IMG/VR virus record: IMGVR_UViG_3300037119_000977
Location: 1 to 27,992 of that record
Origin: a virus
Length of the DNA: 27,992 bases
Reading direction: 5' to 3' (one strand)
In this document: positions 8,400-15,254 of the stretch, in pieces
Numbering within the stretch: position 1 is the stretch's first letter
Layout of the letters: each line of letters opens with the position of its first letter
Position numbers and translations under genes: made by a program
The notes under the pieces: model-generated
Seen by the model: the letters and a program-made list of their open reading frames with translations, nothing else
Told to the model about the DNA's origin: nothing
The model's database searches: none

Positions 8400-8783
8400 T
8401 TACGGAGATCCGGAACCGCTGCTTTGGTGGATCAGATAATCGATCCGAGCTCTGTAGGTTTTGGTTTCCGCGTCGTAACCTGCCGCTCCGTCCTGAAATG
8501 TGGCGGGCTTCGGATAGCTACGCATCGCGGCAATCACTTCGTTTCGTAACGCGCGCATCGCGACGAACGTCTTGTCGACGACATCCAGCTGCACACGAAT
8601 GTCTTCGGTGTCCTCGTCCCCATGTCCGCAGATGGCAATGGGACGAACCTCGCTGATGAACTCGTAGCGGATCGCCGGCCAGGTCGGAAGTGCTCCGCTG
8701 CTTGGCTGGACGAACGTCATCGGATACACGCGGTTGCTAACCAAACTACTTAGCGTCGCGCGCAAATCTGACTCAATGGTCAC
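8400..8783 (-). CDS. Tail completion / terminator protein, DUF3168
   Basis: A 127-residue protein with the character of DUF3168, the neck/tail terminator family related to HK97 gp10-gp11-region and lambda gpU-like proteins. The N-terminus TIESDLRATLSSLV and RVYPMTFVQPSSGALPTWPAIRYEFIS are typical, as is DIRVQLDVVDKTFVAMRALRNEV. It caps the end of the tail tube and joins it to the head connector. It overlaps the upstream gp10-like gene by ATGA (8780-8783). It is the last gene before the internal terminator. Confidence 0.82.
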   Translation of the reverse strand: MTIESDLRATLSSLVSNRVYPMTFVQPSSGALPTWPAIRYEFISEVRPIAICGHGDEDTEDIRVQLDVVDKTFVAMRALRNEVIAAMRSYPKPATFQDGAAGYDAETKTYRARIDYLIHQSSGSGSP

Positions 8784-9250
8784 TTGCCGCTCTCCGCTTT
8801 CTCGATGCGCTTCAGCATCCGGTCGTACATCGCCTTGAGCGCTTGCCCCTTGCCGGAATCCAATGCCGGCCGCATGAACGACTGCGGACCTTGCTTAACA
8901 GTTCCGAATTCCTGATAGATGCCTATCGCGTATGGGTTCGCTGAAACATCCTCGCTCAGTACGCCCTTACCTTTGCTTCGGATCGTGACTGCGTGCTCGC
9001 TGGTGTATGTCTTCTGGCGCCGGCTGTAACGCACGATGATGTTCTTCTTCAGGTATCCGGGAGGGACTTCAGGCGTCTGCTGTGGCGGTCCCATCGGCGC
9101 CTTTAGGATCGCTAGCTTCTTGATTACCTGCGCGCCTGCGTTCGTTGTGGCTCGCGCTATGTTCGAGCCTTGTTTGAAGTCAAGGCCCAATGCCTTCAAG
9201 CGTTCGCCAAGTTCCTTGAAGCCTTTGGTCTGGATGTACTCAACTGCCAT
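8780..9250 (-). CDS. HK97 gp10-like neck protein
   Basis: A 156-residue basic protein of the HK97-gp10_like family (tail completion/neck). Diagnostic segments are KGFKELGERLKALG at the N-terminus, NAGAQVIKKLAILKAPMG and the C-terminal YQEFGTVKQGPQSFMRPAL. In family members this last segment reads EFGT....PFLRPA. The protein sits at the head-tail joint, and its position between the adaptor and DUF3168 genes is canonical. Its start codon directly follows the adaptor stop codon. Confidence 0.87.
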   Translation of the reverse strand: MAVEYIQTKGFKELGERLKALGLDFKQGSNIARATTNAGAQVIKKLAILKAPMGPPQQTPEVPPGYLKKNIIVRYSRRQKTYTSEHAVTIRSKGKGVLSEDVSANPYAIGIYQEFGTVKQGPQSFMRPALDSGKGQALKAMYDRMLKRIEKAESGK

Positions 9251-9595
9251 CTAGCCCTCGTTCGCCCCTGACCGCGCCAATATCTCGATCCGCTTGTGCT
9301 CGCGGTGAACGTCAGCTATGTGCTGCAGGTTGTAGATGCGCCCGTTCTCGCTCAAGTCTCGAGCGCGCCACTTTGTATCAATCCCGTCCATGCTCTGCGA
9401 CCAGCGAACGTTCAGTCGTGTGTTGATCTCTGCAAGGTTCACGTTTAAGCGCAAGGCTTCTGTGCCGCTCAATGGCTCGATCTCAGCCCATACGGTTCCT
9501 GCATGGTGCCAGTCGATAATCTCTTCGCCTGTTTCGTTCTGCGTCGGCATGGGACGGTCGAAGGCGACGCGGTGTCTAAGCTTGCCGGCTCTCAT
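9251..9595 (-). CDS. Head-tail adaptor (SPP1 gp16 / Phage_H_T_join)
   Basis: A head-tail joining protein of 114 residues starting MRAGKLRHRVAFDRP, the usual opening of the Phage_H_T_join family. Next come TVWAEIEPLSGTEAL and RWSQSMDGIDTKWRARD, then the C-terminal NGRIYNLQHIADVHREHKRI. The frame extends nine codons further upstream to 9622. I chose the ATG at 9595 because it overlaps the previous stop as ATGA, like most junctions here, and because it matches the family start. It forms the ring between the connector and the tail terminator. Confidence 0.86.
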   Translation of the reverse strand: MRAGKLRHRVAFDRPMPTQNETGEEIIDWHHAGTVWAEIEPLSGTEALRLNVNLAEINTRLNVRWSQSMDGIDTKWRARDLSENGRIYNLQHIADVHREHKRIEILARSGANEG

Positions 9596-9840
9596 AGGAA
9601 CTTGTCGTACTCGTAGTTCCAAAGAGCACGATCTGCTTTGTCACGAATGTATTCACGTTCCCAGCCAACGGAATCCCACCCTTCAAAAACAAACGCTTCT
9701 TTGCCGTCGTATGGCCCACCTTGGAGCCGAACTATTTCTATCGAGCCCCAATGATCAAACTTTGGCGATGCTTGATCTGTGTAGTCAACTCGCCCATAAA
9801 GTAATGGCGAGTCAAGTGGCGGTCCGCCCCACATCATCAC
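9592..9840 (-). CDS. Small unknown neck-region protein with GGPYDG motif
   Basis: An 82-residue protein starting MMMWGGPPL and rich in Tyr, Trp and Asp. The central IVRLQGGPYDGKEAFVF resembles a small beta-rich phage protein type in which a GGPYDG turn follows a hydrophobic strand. I cannot assign a function. It overlaps the connector gene upstream (ATGA at 9837-9840) and the adaptor downstream (ATGA at 9592-9595), so it is clearly translated with neck genes. It could be a structural add-on, or an accessory gene between two conserved joint genes. Confidence 0.7.
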   Translation of the reverse strand: MMMWGGPPLDSPLLYGRVDYTDQASPKFDHWGSIEIVRLQGGPYDGKEAFVFEGWDSVGWEREYIRDKADRALWNYEYDKFL

Positions 9841-10559
9841 GCAAACCCCAGATGTAAGCGGTACGGCTCAAGCAATGCCTTTGCGCCTAGCGGAATCTCG
9901 GTCAATGGTTGCTCGACTGTGTTCTCGCGGCTTTCGTACAAGTGCCCAAGCACCAGCAGCATCGCGGCCTTGACTGAGTACGGCAATATCTCCGCCTCTG
10001 TCGGACTGTCACTCGGAAGTCCATATCCTGCGATGTACTGCACACGAACCGAACCGGCGTGGTAGCGCGCACCGCTGGGCCATGCCACGTTGTAAGGTGC
10101 CCTAAGCCGTGCCGGCTCGGTCCATGTGTCCAGTTCAAATTGAATGTTTGTCGGTGAGCCGGTGCCATCGTCCATGATGGTTTCAGTTCCGTCTTCCGCG
10201 ATGTAGCTCACCTGAATCACTCGCAAGACCGGACCCATCGGCAACGGTATGCCGTCCTGGTCGTAGCACGCCGCGGGGAATTGGTCTGTGCGGTATTCCA
10301 GCGTCTTCTGTGCGATCGACCGCCCCATGTACTGCTCGCAATACTCCCGCGCTGCGCTGATCTGCCATTCGATCAGTTCCTGATCTGGATATTCAGGAGG
10401 CGAGTCGATTGCGTCTATCCGCAGATGCAAAGCGGCTTCCGCGATGTTGATCGGCTCGACGATCTGATCCGCGTTCAGCACCTTGACGCCAGTGCGGGCG
10501 TATCGGGTTGAACTCCATGCGTAGTACCAGCTAGGCGGCGAGTAGTAGATAAGGCTCAT
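9837..10559 (-). CDS. Head-tail connector protein (gp6 / phiE125 gp8-like)
   Basis: A 240-residue protein of the gp6-like connector group. Signatures include EPINIAEAALHLRID, ELIEWQISAAREYCEQYMGRS and the central strand KTLEYRTDQFP, and the C-terminal helix YSVKAAMLLVLGHLYESREN is nearly diagnostic. It stacks under the portal as the first connector ring. Most relatives follow portal and capsid genes closely. Here it is separated from the portal by about 11 kb of fibre-like and glycan genes. The start overlaps an unknown small gene by ATGA. Confidence 0.87.
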   Translation of the reverse strand: MSLIYYSPPSWYYAWSSTRYARTGVKVLNADQIVEPINIAEAALHLRIDAIDSPPEYPDQELIEWQISAAREYCEQYMGRSIAQKTLEYRTDQFPAACYDQDGIPLPMGPVLRVIQVSYIAEDGTETIMDDGTGSPTNIQFELDTWTEPARLRAPYNVAWPSGARYHAGSVRVQYIAGYGLPSDSPTEAEILPYSVKAAMLLVLGHLYESRENTVEQPLTEIPLGAKALLEPYRLHLGFA

Positions 10560-10807
10560 CCGTCCGAACCTTGAGTTATTGGGAGAAAAGATCCATCGCT
10601 AGTTATGCGAGCGCCAAATTTGCAGTCGCGTTGGACAGAACGAATACTGCGATAAGACTTACAAATTTGTATGTCATCAAGCTCATCGGTTCGGCCGTCA
10701 CACCTTAACCATCTACCAGCATGGCGCACTTCCAGTATCGAACCTGTTAAACGGTAAGGATTCTGACGAAGAGCACTTAGCGCTTCGTCTCTGGTTAGGT
10801 CTGTCAT
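10556..10807 (-). CDS. Small hypothetical protein at end of glycan gene block
   Basis: An 83-residue protein starting MTDLTRDEALSALR. A longer in-frame extension to 11086 exists but lies wholly within the glycosyltransferase gene in another frame. The ATG at 10807 overlaps the glycosyltransferase stop as ATGA, which decides the start. The sequence is soluble and basic, with SILEVRHAGRWLRCDGRTDELDDI in its middle. The opening helix followed by strands suggests a small alpha/beta domain. No family is recognised. It sits between the last glycan gene and the connector, and could belong to either set. Confidence 0.68.
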   Translation of the reverse strand: MTDLTRDEALSALRQNPYRLTGSILEVRHAGRWLRCDGRTDELDDIQICKSYRSIRSVQRDCKFGARITSDGSFLPITQGSDG

Positions 10808-11517
10808 GCTGCCTCTTTCGCGTGCCACCAGATGTCGTCGTGCTCGGTTTGTCTGCGTTCCGGCATATCTGGCGTTCCTAATGTGAAGTGCGCAATGATC
10901 GGTCGCTCTGGCTTCGGTTGTATTCCAACGAGCCAGTTGGCGCTTCCTGGCAATTCGCCAATCTCTGAATCCGCAAGCCATTTCAGTCCGTGCAAATCTC
11001 GACCTGGCCATTGATTCAACGTCGTAAGGTTCAGTCGTTTGTTTGCAGGGTGATCGCAATTCCACAAAATCACACTGGACCAGCACTTGCGCGCGTAGGA
11101 GGTTTGCGTTTGCCCGCGCATCTTGGTTCCGTCTGCATTGAAGTCTTCATGCTTCACGCAATGCAAGGCCTTAGTTGGATCGGCATAGACCATCAGTTCG
11201 TATGGGTCTTCAAGCATCACCGTGTCTGAGTCCGCAAACAGGCACCATCCAGAATGACAGAGAATCGGCACCGCAAAGCGTGAGATTGCAAACTCCGTCG
11301 ACATTGGCGCGTTGCTGTTCAAGTCGAACAAGCTGCCGCGGCGGTCTGTTGGACGAGTCAATATCCCTGCGTAGCGAAGCCGTTCCTCGTAAAGCGGAAT
11401 AACGTCGCAGCCCCACGCTCGGGCGGTCTTCTCTGCCACGTCGTACGCGATCTTCTCGCGCTCGTCGTATCCGATGTAGACCCGCAGGCGGTCACGTGGT
11501 TGATCCTTCCATGCCAT
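10804..11517 (-). CDS. GT-A fold glycosyltransferase (GT8-like)
   Basis: A 237-residue protein with a nucleotide-sugar transferase plan. RLRVYIGYDEREKIAYDV opens the fold (residues 10-27), STEFAISRFAVPIL (73-86) precedes the metal-binding site, and FADSDTVML (94-102) is a DxD motif (Asp96, Asp98). The C-terminal IIAHFTLGTPDMP supplies a His as in GT8-like enzymes. It is shorter than host LPS GT8 enzymes (about 300-340). Sugar and acceptor cannot be read. It is the last enzyme of the nine-gene glycan block and overlaps the next small gene by ATGA. It is cytoplasmic, with no signal or membrane segment. Confidence 0.78.
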   Translation of the reverse strand: MAWKDQPRDRLRVYIGYDEREKIAYDVAEKTARAWGCDVIPLYEERLRYAGILTRPTDRRGSLFDLNSNAPMSTEFAISRFAVPILCHSGWCLFADSDTVMLEDPYELMVYADPTKALHCVKHEDFNADGTKMRGQTQTSYARKCWSSVILWNCDHPANKRLNLTTLNQWPGRDLHGLKWLADSEIGELPGSANWLVGIQPKPERPIIAHFTLGTPDMPERRQTEHDDIWWHAKEAA

Positions 11518-11520
11518 GCT

Positions 11521-12162
11521 TCAATCCCAACTTAGGAAGAAATCACCAGACATCGTGAGCCGTAGCTTTGCCCCTAAGTCCTGCAAGTAGTTGACTGCAC
11601 CGATTTCTTTCAATCCGAACTGCTGCGCCTTGCCTGGTTTCTGTTCCACACACACGACCGGCTTCCAGCGCTTCAATGTTTCCTCACCACCGCGCAAGGC
11701 ATAGAGCTCGTAGCCTTCGCAGTCCAGCTTGATGAAGTCGACGTCCTGCAAGTTGAAATCATCGAGCCGGCGCATCTCAATCGATCCCTCGCCCTTGACG
11801 TATGAATCGCCGCTGCTAGTGGGCGCCGAGTACATGCCAACAGTCCCGAACTTCTCGCCTAGTGCAATCGGGTGCAGGTGAACGTTTGGCATATCCACAT
11901 TCCGCGCGAAGCATTCGCGATGGGCACTGATGGGCTCAAAGGCATGCACCACGCCGAAGCGTCGAGCGAGGTTGTAACTCCATAGTCCGACATGGCCGCC
12001 CACGTCCACAGCAGTTCTAAACGACTTGCATAGATGTAGAGCGGCCACCTGCTTCTTGCCCTGGTAGCTATTTCGTCCATTCAGCATGACTCCGTTCTTC
12101 TGAATCCATTCCGGCAGGTGCTTCTCGCCGTCTGGGAACCACCATCCTTCAGCTAAGAACAT
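11521..12162 (-). CDS. FkbM-family SAM methyltransferase
   Basis: A 213-residue methyltransferase of the FkbM type. The SAM-binding motif I is TAVDVGGHVGLWS (50-62), motif II is HAFEP (73-77), and the family's C-terminal DFIKLDCEGYELYAL (142-156) is clear. FkbM enzymes usually O-methylate sugars or polyketide-like hydroxyls and are common in LPS, flagellar and phage glycan clusters. It overlaps the GT9 gene by 14 bases and ends three bases before the GT-A glycosyltransferase start. Together these suggest methylated sugar building or capping. Confidence 0.87.
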   Translation of the reverse strand: MFLAEGWWFPDGEKHLPEWIQKNGVMLNGRNSYQGKKQVAALHLCKSFRTAVDVGGHVGLWSYNLARRFGVVHAFEPISAHRECFARNVDMPNVHLHPIALGEKFGTVGMYSAPTSSGDSYVKGEGSIEMRRLDDFNLQDVDFIKLDCEGYELYALRGGEETLKRWKPVVCVEQKPGKAQQFGLKEIGAVNYLQDLGAKLRLTMSGDFFLSWD

Positions 12163-12880
12163 CGCGCAGCGCCTCTGCTACTTCATCAACACTTATGGCT
12201 TCCATCGATTCCCTGCATTTCGGACAGTTGACGCGCATCCCACAGATGCCTTCTGCGTGCCTTATGTTTTTTTGCGTCTGATAGCCAGTAATCGACGGAT
12301 CGATGAAATGACTCCAGAGCACCACTGCCGGAACTTCAAGAGCAGCTGCTGCATGGTGTAACCCTCCCTCAGGTCCGACGTAAGCCTTGCAAACGCTCAG
12401 CACTGCGCAGGCATGGCGGAAGGTCGGCGTGTTGACCATCGTCACGCCATTGAGCCACGGTCCCTTATCCGAGCACTGAACCATCGGCGCAATGCTTACC
12501 AACTGCTGCCATCGCTCCCAGAGCCATTGTTTGTTCGTGTGTCCGTTTGCCTTGCTGTTCGGTTCGATCATTACCAAGCCGCGATACGGCTCTGCGAACG
12601 CCTTTTCCTCAACGGTGAAATACAACTCGCCCGGTATCGGCTTGTATGGCTTCCATGACCAGCGCTGGTTATTCTTCCCTGCTATGTAAGGCCGATTACC
12701 GCCTGCATTCAGCAGCTTCACATGGTTGCTGCGATGCATGCGGGTGATCTTTGGATTCCCGTCAAACACTGGATGCCACATGAGCCGTCCGACGTGGTTC
12801 ACCACCATCACCACCTGACCACGATGCGCGTACAAGTCCTTGACTTGGCCGGTACACATCAGCCAGTCCCCGGCGCCCAT
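12149..12880 (-). CDS. GT9-like (heptosyltransferase-related) protein
   Basis: A 243-residue protein of the ADP-heptose:LPS heptosyltransferase superfamily (GT9). The start MGAGDWLM corresponds to the GxGDxL loop of GT9, which normally follows a first beta strand. Here an in-frame TGA lies three codons before ATG, so the N-terminal strand is truly absent. The C-terminal donor site YVGPEGGLHHAAAALEVP (167-184) carries the GGLHHAAA block where GT9 enzymes have SGxxHlAAAlg. A late Cys pair (CGMRVNCPKC) resembles the C-terminal cysteine motif of some phage and host GT9 proteins. Length is about 100 residues below heptosyltransferases. Activity is plausible but not certain. Confidence 0.78.
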   Translation of the reverse strand: MGAGDWLMCTGQVKDLYAHRGQVVMVVNHVGRLMWHPVFDGNPKITRMHRSNHVKLLNAGGNRPYIAGKNNQRWSWKPYKPIPGELYFTVEEKAFAEPYRGLVMIEPNSKANGHTNKQWLWERWQQLVSIAPMVQCSDKGPWLNGVTMVNTPTFRHACAVLSVCKAYVGPEGGLHHAAAALEVPAVVLWSHFIDPSITGYQTQKNIRHAEGICGMRVNCPKCRESMEAISVDEVAEALRDVLS

Positions 12881-13500
12881 TACCTCGTTTCAAACGAAAA
12901 CATGGCAGCCCTGCGCCCGTAGATGATCGCGTGCGAGACGCGACTCGAATCGACAATCCACAGATCACCGGGATCGAATGACACCCTCTGCACCGGCCCC
13001 TCGTTGATGCGAGCCCTATAGCCCGGATCGTAGGTACCGCTGTCTTTGCTTACTGCGGTTGTACCTATGTCCCAAACCCGCGGCTCAGTGTCTAGGTTCA
13101 CGAAGAACCGAACCACCGGAGAAACAACCCGCTCCGCATAAACATCGAAGTGAAGCGGCTCATCCTTCGTGATCGTGTAGCGCCAGGAGTGCATCTCCGG
13201 CCCGTACTTTTTCTTCGGGAACCATCGGCGCATCAAGCCCCTAGCTTCATCCTCCGTCTTTTTCAACATTGCCTGAATCTCTTTCGCGCGCCCCGCATCC
13301 GTAGTCCACACGCGAAGAGGATGCTTACCATCGAAAGGCAATAGAGCGTTCTTGGACTTCATCTTCTTCCAGAGCGCAACGTCGTGGATCGGCAGTTCTG
13401 ACAGCGCCTTGAAGTTGGACAGACGAATCGACTTGAAAACAATCAACTCACAGGCATCGAACAGTCTTGCGACCTCTGCGTCTGGCGGATCGAATATCAC
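12880..13500 (-). CDS. 2-oxoglutarate/Fe(II) dioxygenase-like protein resembling Kdo 3-hydroxylase (KdoO)
   Basis: A 206-residue protein. The facial-triad motif is HFD (His117, Asp119) in PLHFDVYAE. The distal His is His190 in DSSRVSHAII, with Arg196/Arg197 as candidates for 2-oxoglutarate binding. The spacing and phrasing (SWRYT..DEPLHFD, then FFVNLDTEPRVWDIG, then VSHA) recall the Kdo_hydroxy family. In Burkholderia and related bacteria that family converts Kdo to Ko in lipid A-inner core. This resemblance is from memory, not a search. The protein is shorter than host KdoO (about 280-300). Placement among glycosyl- and methyltransferases supports a sugar substrate, either host LPS Kdo or a virion glycan. 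Confidence 0.72.
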   Translation of the reverse strand: MIFDPPDAEVARLFDACELIVFKSIRLSNFKALSELPIHDVALWKKMKSKNALLPFDGKHPLRVWTTDAGRAKEIQAMLKKTEDEARGLMRRWFPKKKYGPEMHSWRYTITKDEPLHFDVYAERVVSPVVRFFVNLDTEPRVWDIGTTAVSKDSGTYDPGYRARINEGPVQRVSFDPGDLWIVDSSRVSHAIIYGRRAAMFSFETR

Positions 13501-14000
13501 CTTGTTTCAACAATCGCATAAGGCTTGCCACGCGACCACTTCACGAACTTCGCTTCCCATCTCCAGAACGGCCAAAGCGTGACGTGCATATTCAAACCGT
13601 CTTTGAATCGCTTCTTCGCTGGTCGACAACAGATCGAGGCCCACACGAATTTGTCCGCGTAGTCGAAAAGCCGCATCACGAAAGCTGGCACTTCATCTTC
13701 AGGGATGTGCTCGATCACGTCGCTGCACAAGACCGCATCGAACCTGCCTTCGGGCAATGTCGAGTGCGTCTCGAAAGCTGGGTCGTACAGGGTTGGTCTT
13801 TCAATCCCCCATAGTTCATGCAATGCGTATTCAGGCCCGTATTGCTCACCCCTGCCGCATCCGTAATCCAGAACCGTCTTCGCTTCAAACTTATCCAGCA
13901 ACTTCTTAATCTGCCCGGCGTGCTCCATGATGCTGAGGCCGGGGAAGTGAGTCGTGTTCTCGGCCAACGCCCGATAGCGGGCCAACATCTCCTCAGACAC
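13497..14000 (-). CDS. Class I SAM-dependent methyltransferase (second of pair)
   Basis: A 167-residue methyltransferase. Motif I is KTVLDYGCGRGEQYG (41-55), and the post-motif CSDVIEHIPEDEV (92-104) has the Asp-Val-x-Glu-His signature of small-molecule class I enzymes. The C-terminus is short and basic (KRFKDGLNMHVTLWPFW). It overlaps the previous methyltransferase by 8 bases and the dioxygenase gene by ATGA. The substrate is unknown. The context suggests sugar O- or N-methylation or a step in making a modified sugar. It is not closely similar to the upstream methyltransferase beyond the common fold. Confidence 0.83.
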   Translation of the reverse strand: MSEEMLARYRALAENTTHFPGLSIMEHAGQIKKLLDKFEAKTVLDYGCGRGEQYGPEYALHELWGIERPTLYDPAFETHSTLPEGRFDAVLCSDVIEHIPEDEVPAFVMRLFDYADKFVWASICCRPAKKRFKDGLNMHVTLWPFWRWEAKFVKWSRGKPYAIVETR

Positions 14001-14580
14001 GGCGCCGCCTAAACCATCCTGTCCACTCTGAAAACGATCCGCGCGTCACCCGCTCGAGCTCGAACCCGTACCACGTCATAACGGCTTGCATGTCGTGCTT
14101 CACGAAACCGGATCGCTGTGCAACTACGGCCGGCGCATGTTGTGGCGGGAGTCTCATCACAACTAGGCTCTTCGCTGCCGCCGCGAACCTTGCGCATGCC
14201 TGACTCGGCAACTTCAGCTTGTTCAGGATGCCGAGCAATAGCACGATGTGGTATTCCCCATCGGGCTGATAGGTGTTCGCATCCCCTACCTCAAAGCGGC
14301 ATGAGTAATGCGCCCGTAGTCTTCTGGCTTCTTCGACGTGTCTCTCGATCTTTTCTATGCCGTGAACGTCGGCCCCACGTTTAGCAAGTTCGATCGAGAT
14401 CAGCCCTTCAGCACAACCAACGTCGAGAATCGTTGATCCTTTCGCCTCATCGAACAGTGGATCAAGTCCGAGTAACTGTTGCTCGAGCGTGCGGTCGCCG
14501 GGACGATTTTCACCCTTGAACCATCCCTTCAGTTCAGCATCCGCCACGCTGTTCCATCTTTCATTTCTGAAACGTTCCAT
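13993..14580 (-). CDS. Class I SAM-dependent methyltransferase (first of pair)
   Basis: A 195-residue methyltransferase. Motif I is STILDVGCAEGLISIELA (49-66), with acidic Glu76 at the end of strand 2 (VHGIEKI). The N-terminal helix ADAELKGWFKGENRPGDRTLE and the central LLLGILNKL fit small class I enzymes. The frame from ATG 14580 overlaps the upstream gene by 52 bases. A GTG eleven codons in (before ADAELKGW) is an alternative start. The substrate cannot be read. The tight overlaps with both neighbours place it inside the glycan block. Confidence 0.82.
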   Translation of the reverse strand: MERFRNERWNSVADAELKGWFKGENRPGDRTLEQQLLGLDPLFDEAKGSTILDVGCAEGLISIELAKRGADVHGIEKIERHVEEARRLRAHYSCRFEVGDANTYQPDGEYHIVLLLGILNKLKLPSQACARFAAAAKSLVVMRLPPQHAPAVVAQRSGFVKHDMQAVMTWYGFELERVTRGSFSEWTGWFRRRRV

Positions 14581-15254
14581 TGGTTGTCGGCCAGCACTCC
14601 GAAGAACCGCTCGCGATCCTTTGGATATATCGGCTGCTCTATATCAATTACCCTGACTCCCATCCCGTAACACGCGCCGGCACAGCAAGCGACCGGAATA
14701 CCCTCCAGTAATGCAGTCACGCTTGCAGCGGATGAGTACGTCGCAAGAATCCATGCGTCCCGCAGATCGTCCGGCAAGGTCTTCGATGCCTTTGCTTTGT
14801 CCCTGTCCCAGTTGCGAATCTTGAAGCGCCTGTTGGATGCCAGCGCCATCGATCGCACTGCTTCCGAGAGCCAGTTGTTCTTCCATCCGGCTATGTCGCG
14901 CATGAACGAATCGGACTGCGGACATACAACGATGTGACTACCCGTCTTGCGCCACGGCTTTATTTCGAGCGCGAGCGCTTTGAACCTTTGGCCGTCGCTT
15001 TGACCTTCCCCAGAATGCTGGACTGCGTTCCTGGCGATGCGGAAATGAGTGCCCCGCGTTTTGTCGAAGAACGAGTTGTCGATGTAGTACCACGGCTCGG
15101 AACCAGTGCAGACCCGCTGCCAGTGGTGGATATTGGTTTGATCGACGCCATAGAAAACCTCTCCTTGTGCTTCGGTTGGTGCCCCTTGTATGAATGCCGC
15201 GCATAGGTCGCGGCTTTTTGCCTTGCCTAGTACCGGCCTTGCAATCAACATCAA
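14529..15254 (-). CDS. Capsule-type glycosyltransferase-like protein, paralog 2
   Basis: A 241-residue protein paralogous to the next gene upstream. Both share PWRxxGxxxxVCxQ (here residues 100-113) and the block ATYSSAASVTALLEGIPV (171-188), which is the type seen in KpsC/KpsS-like capsule transferases (T-SS--gieALl-GiPV). They also share a closing segment of a Trp, an acidic residue, Met or Glu and Leu (NVSEMKDGTAWRML). YYIDNSFFDKTRG (57-69) corresponds to a beta-strand and loop near the start. The RPHPG motif of its sister is absent. No signal or membrane segment is seen. Function as a sugar transferase is inferred from family resemblance and context. Confidence 0.68.
   Translation of the reverse strand: MMLIARPVLGKAKSRDLCAAFIQGAPTEAQGEVFYGVDQTNIHHWQRVCTGSEPWYYIDNSFFDKTRGTHFRIARNAVQHSGEGQSDGQRFKALALEIKPWRKTGSHIVVCPQSDSFMRDIAGWKNNWLSEAVRSMALASNRRFKIRNWDRDKAKASKTLPDDLRDAWILATYSSAASVTALLEGIPVACCAGACYGMGVRVIDIEQPIYPKDRERFFGVLADNQWNVSEMKDGTAWRMLN

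Noticed and set aside
9596-9622. Nine-codon N-terminal extension of the head-tail adaptor
   Set aside because: The family start is at MRAGKLRHR, and this ATG overlaps the previous stop as ATGA.
9336-9857. 173-codon plus-strand frame across the adaptor and small neck gene
   Set aside because: Spans several minus-strand genes with correct overlaps; Ser/Cys/Arg composition fits antisense noise.
10808-11086. Longer start for the 83-residue gene
   Set aside because: The extension lies wholly inside the glycosyltransferase gene in another frame, with Arg-rich noise; the ATGA junction at 10804-10807 is the better start.
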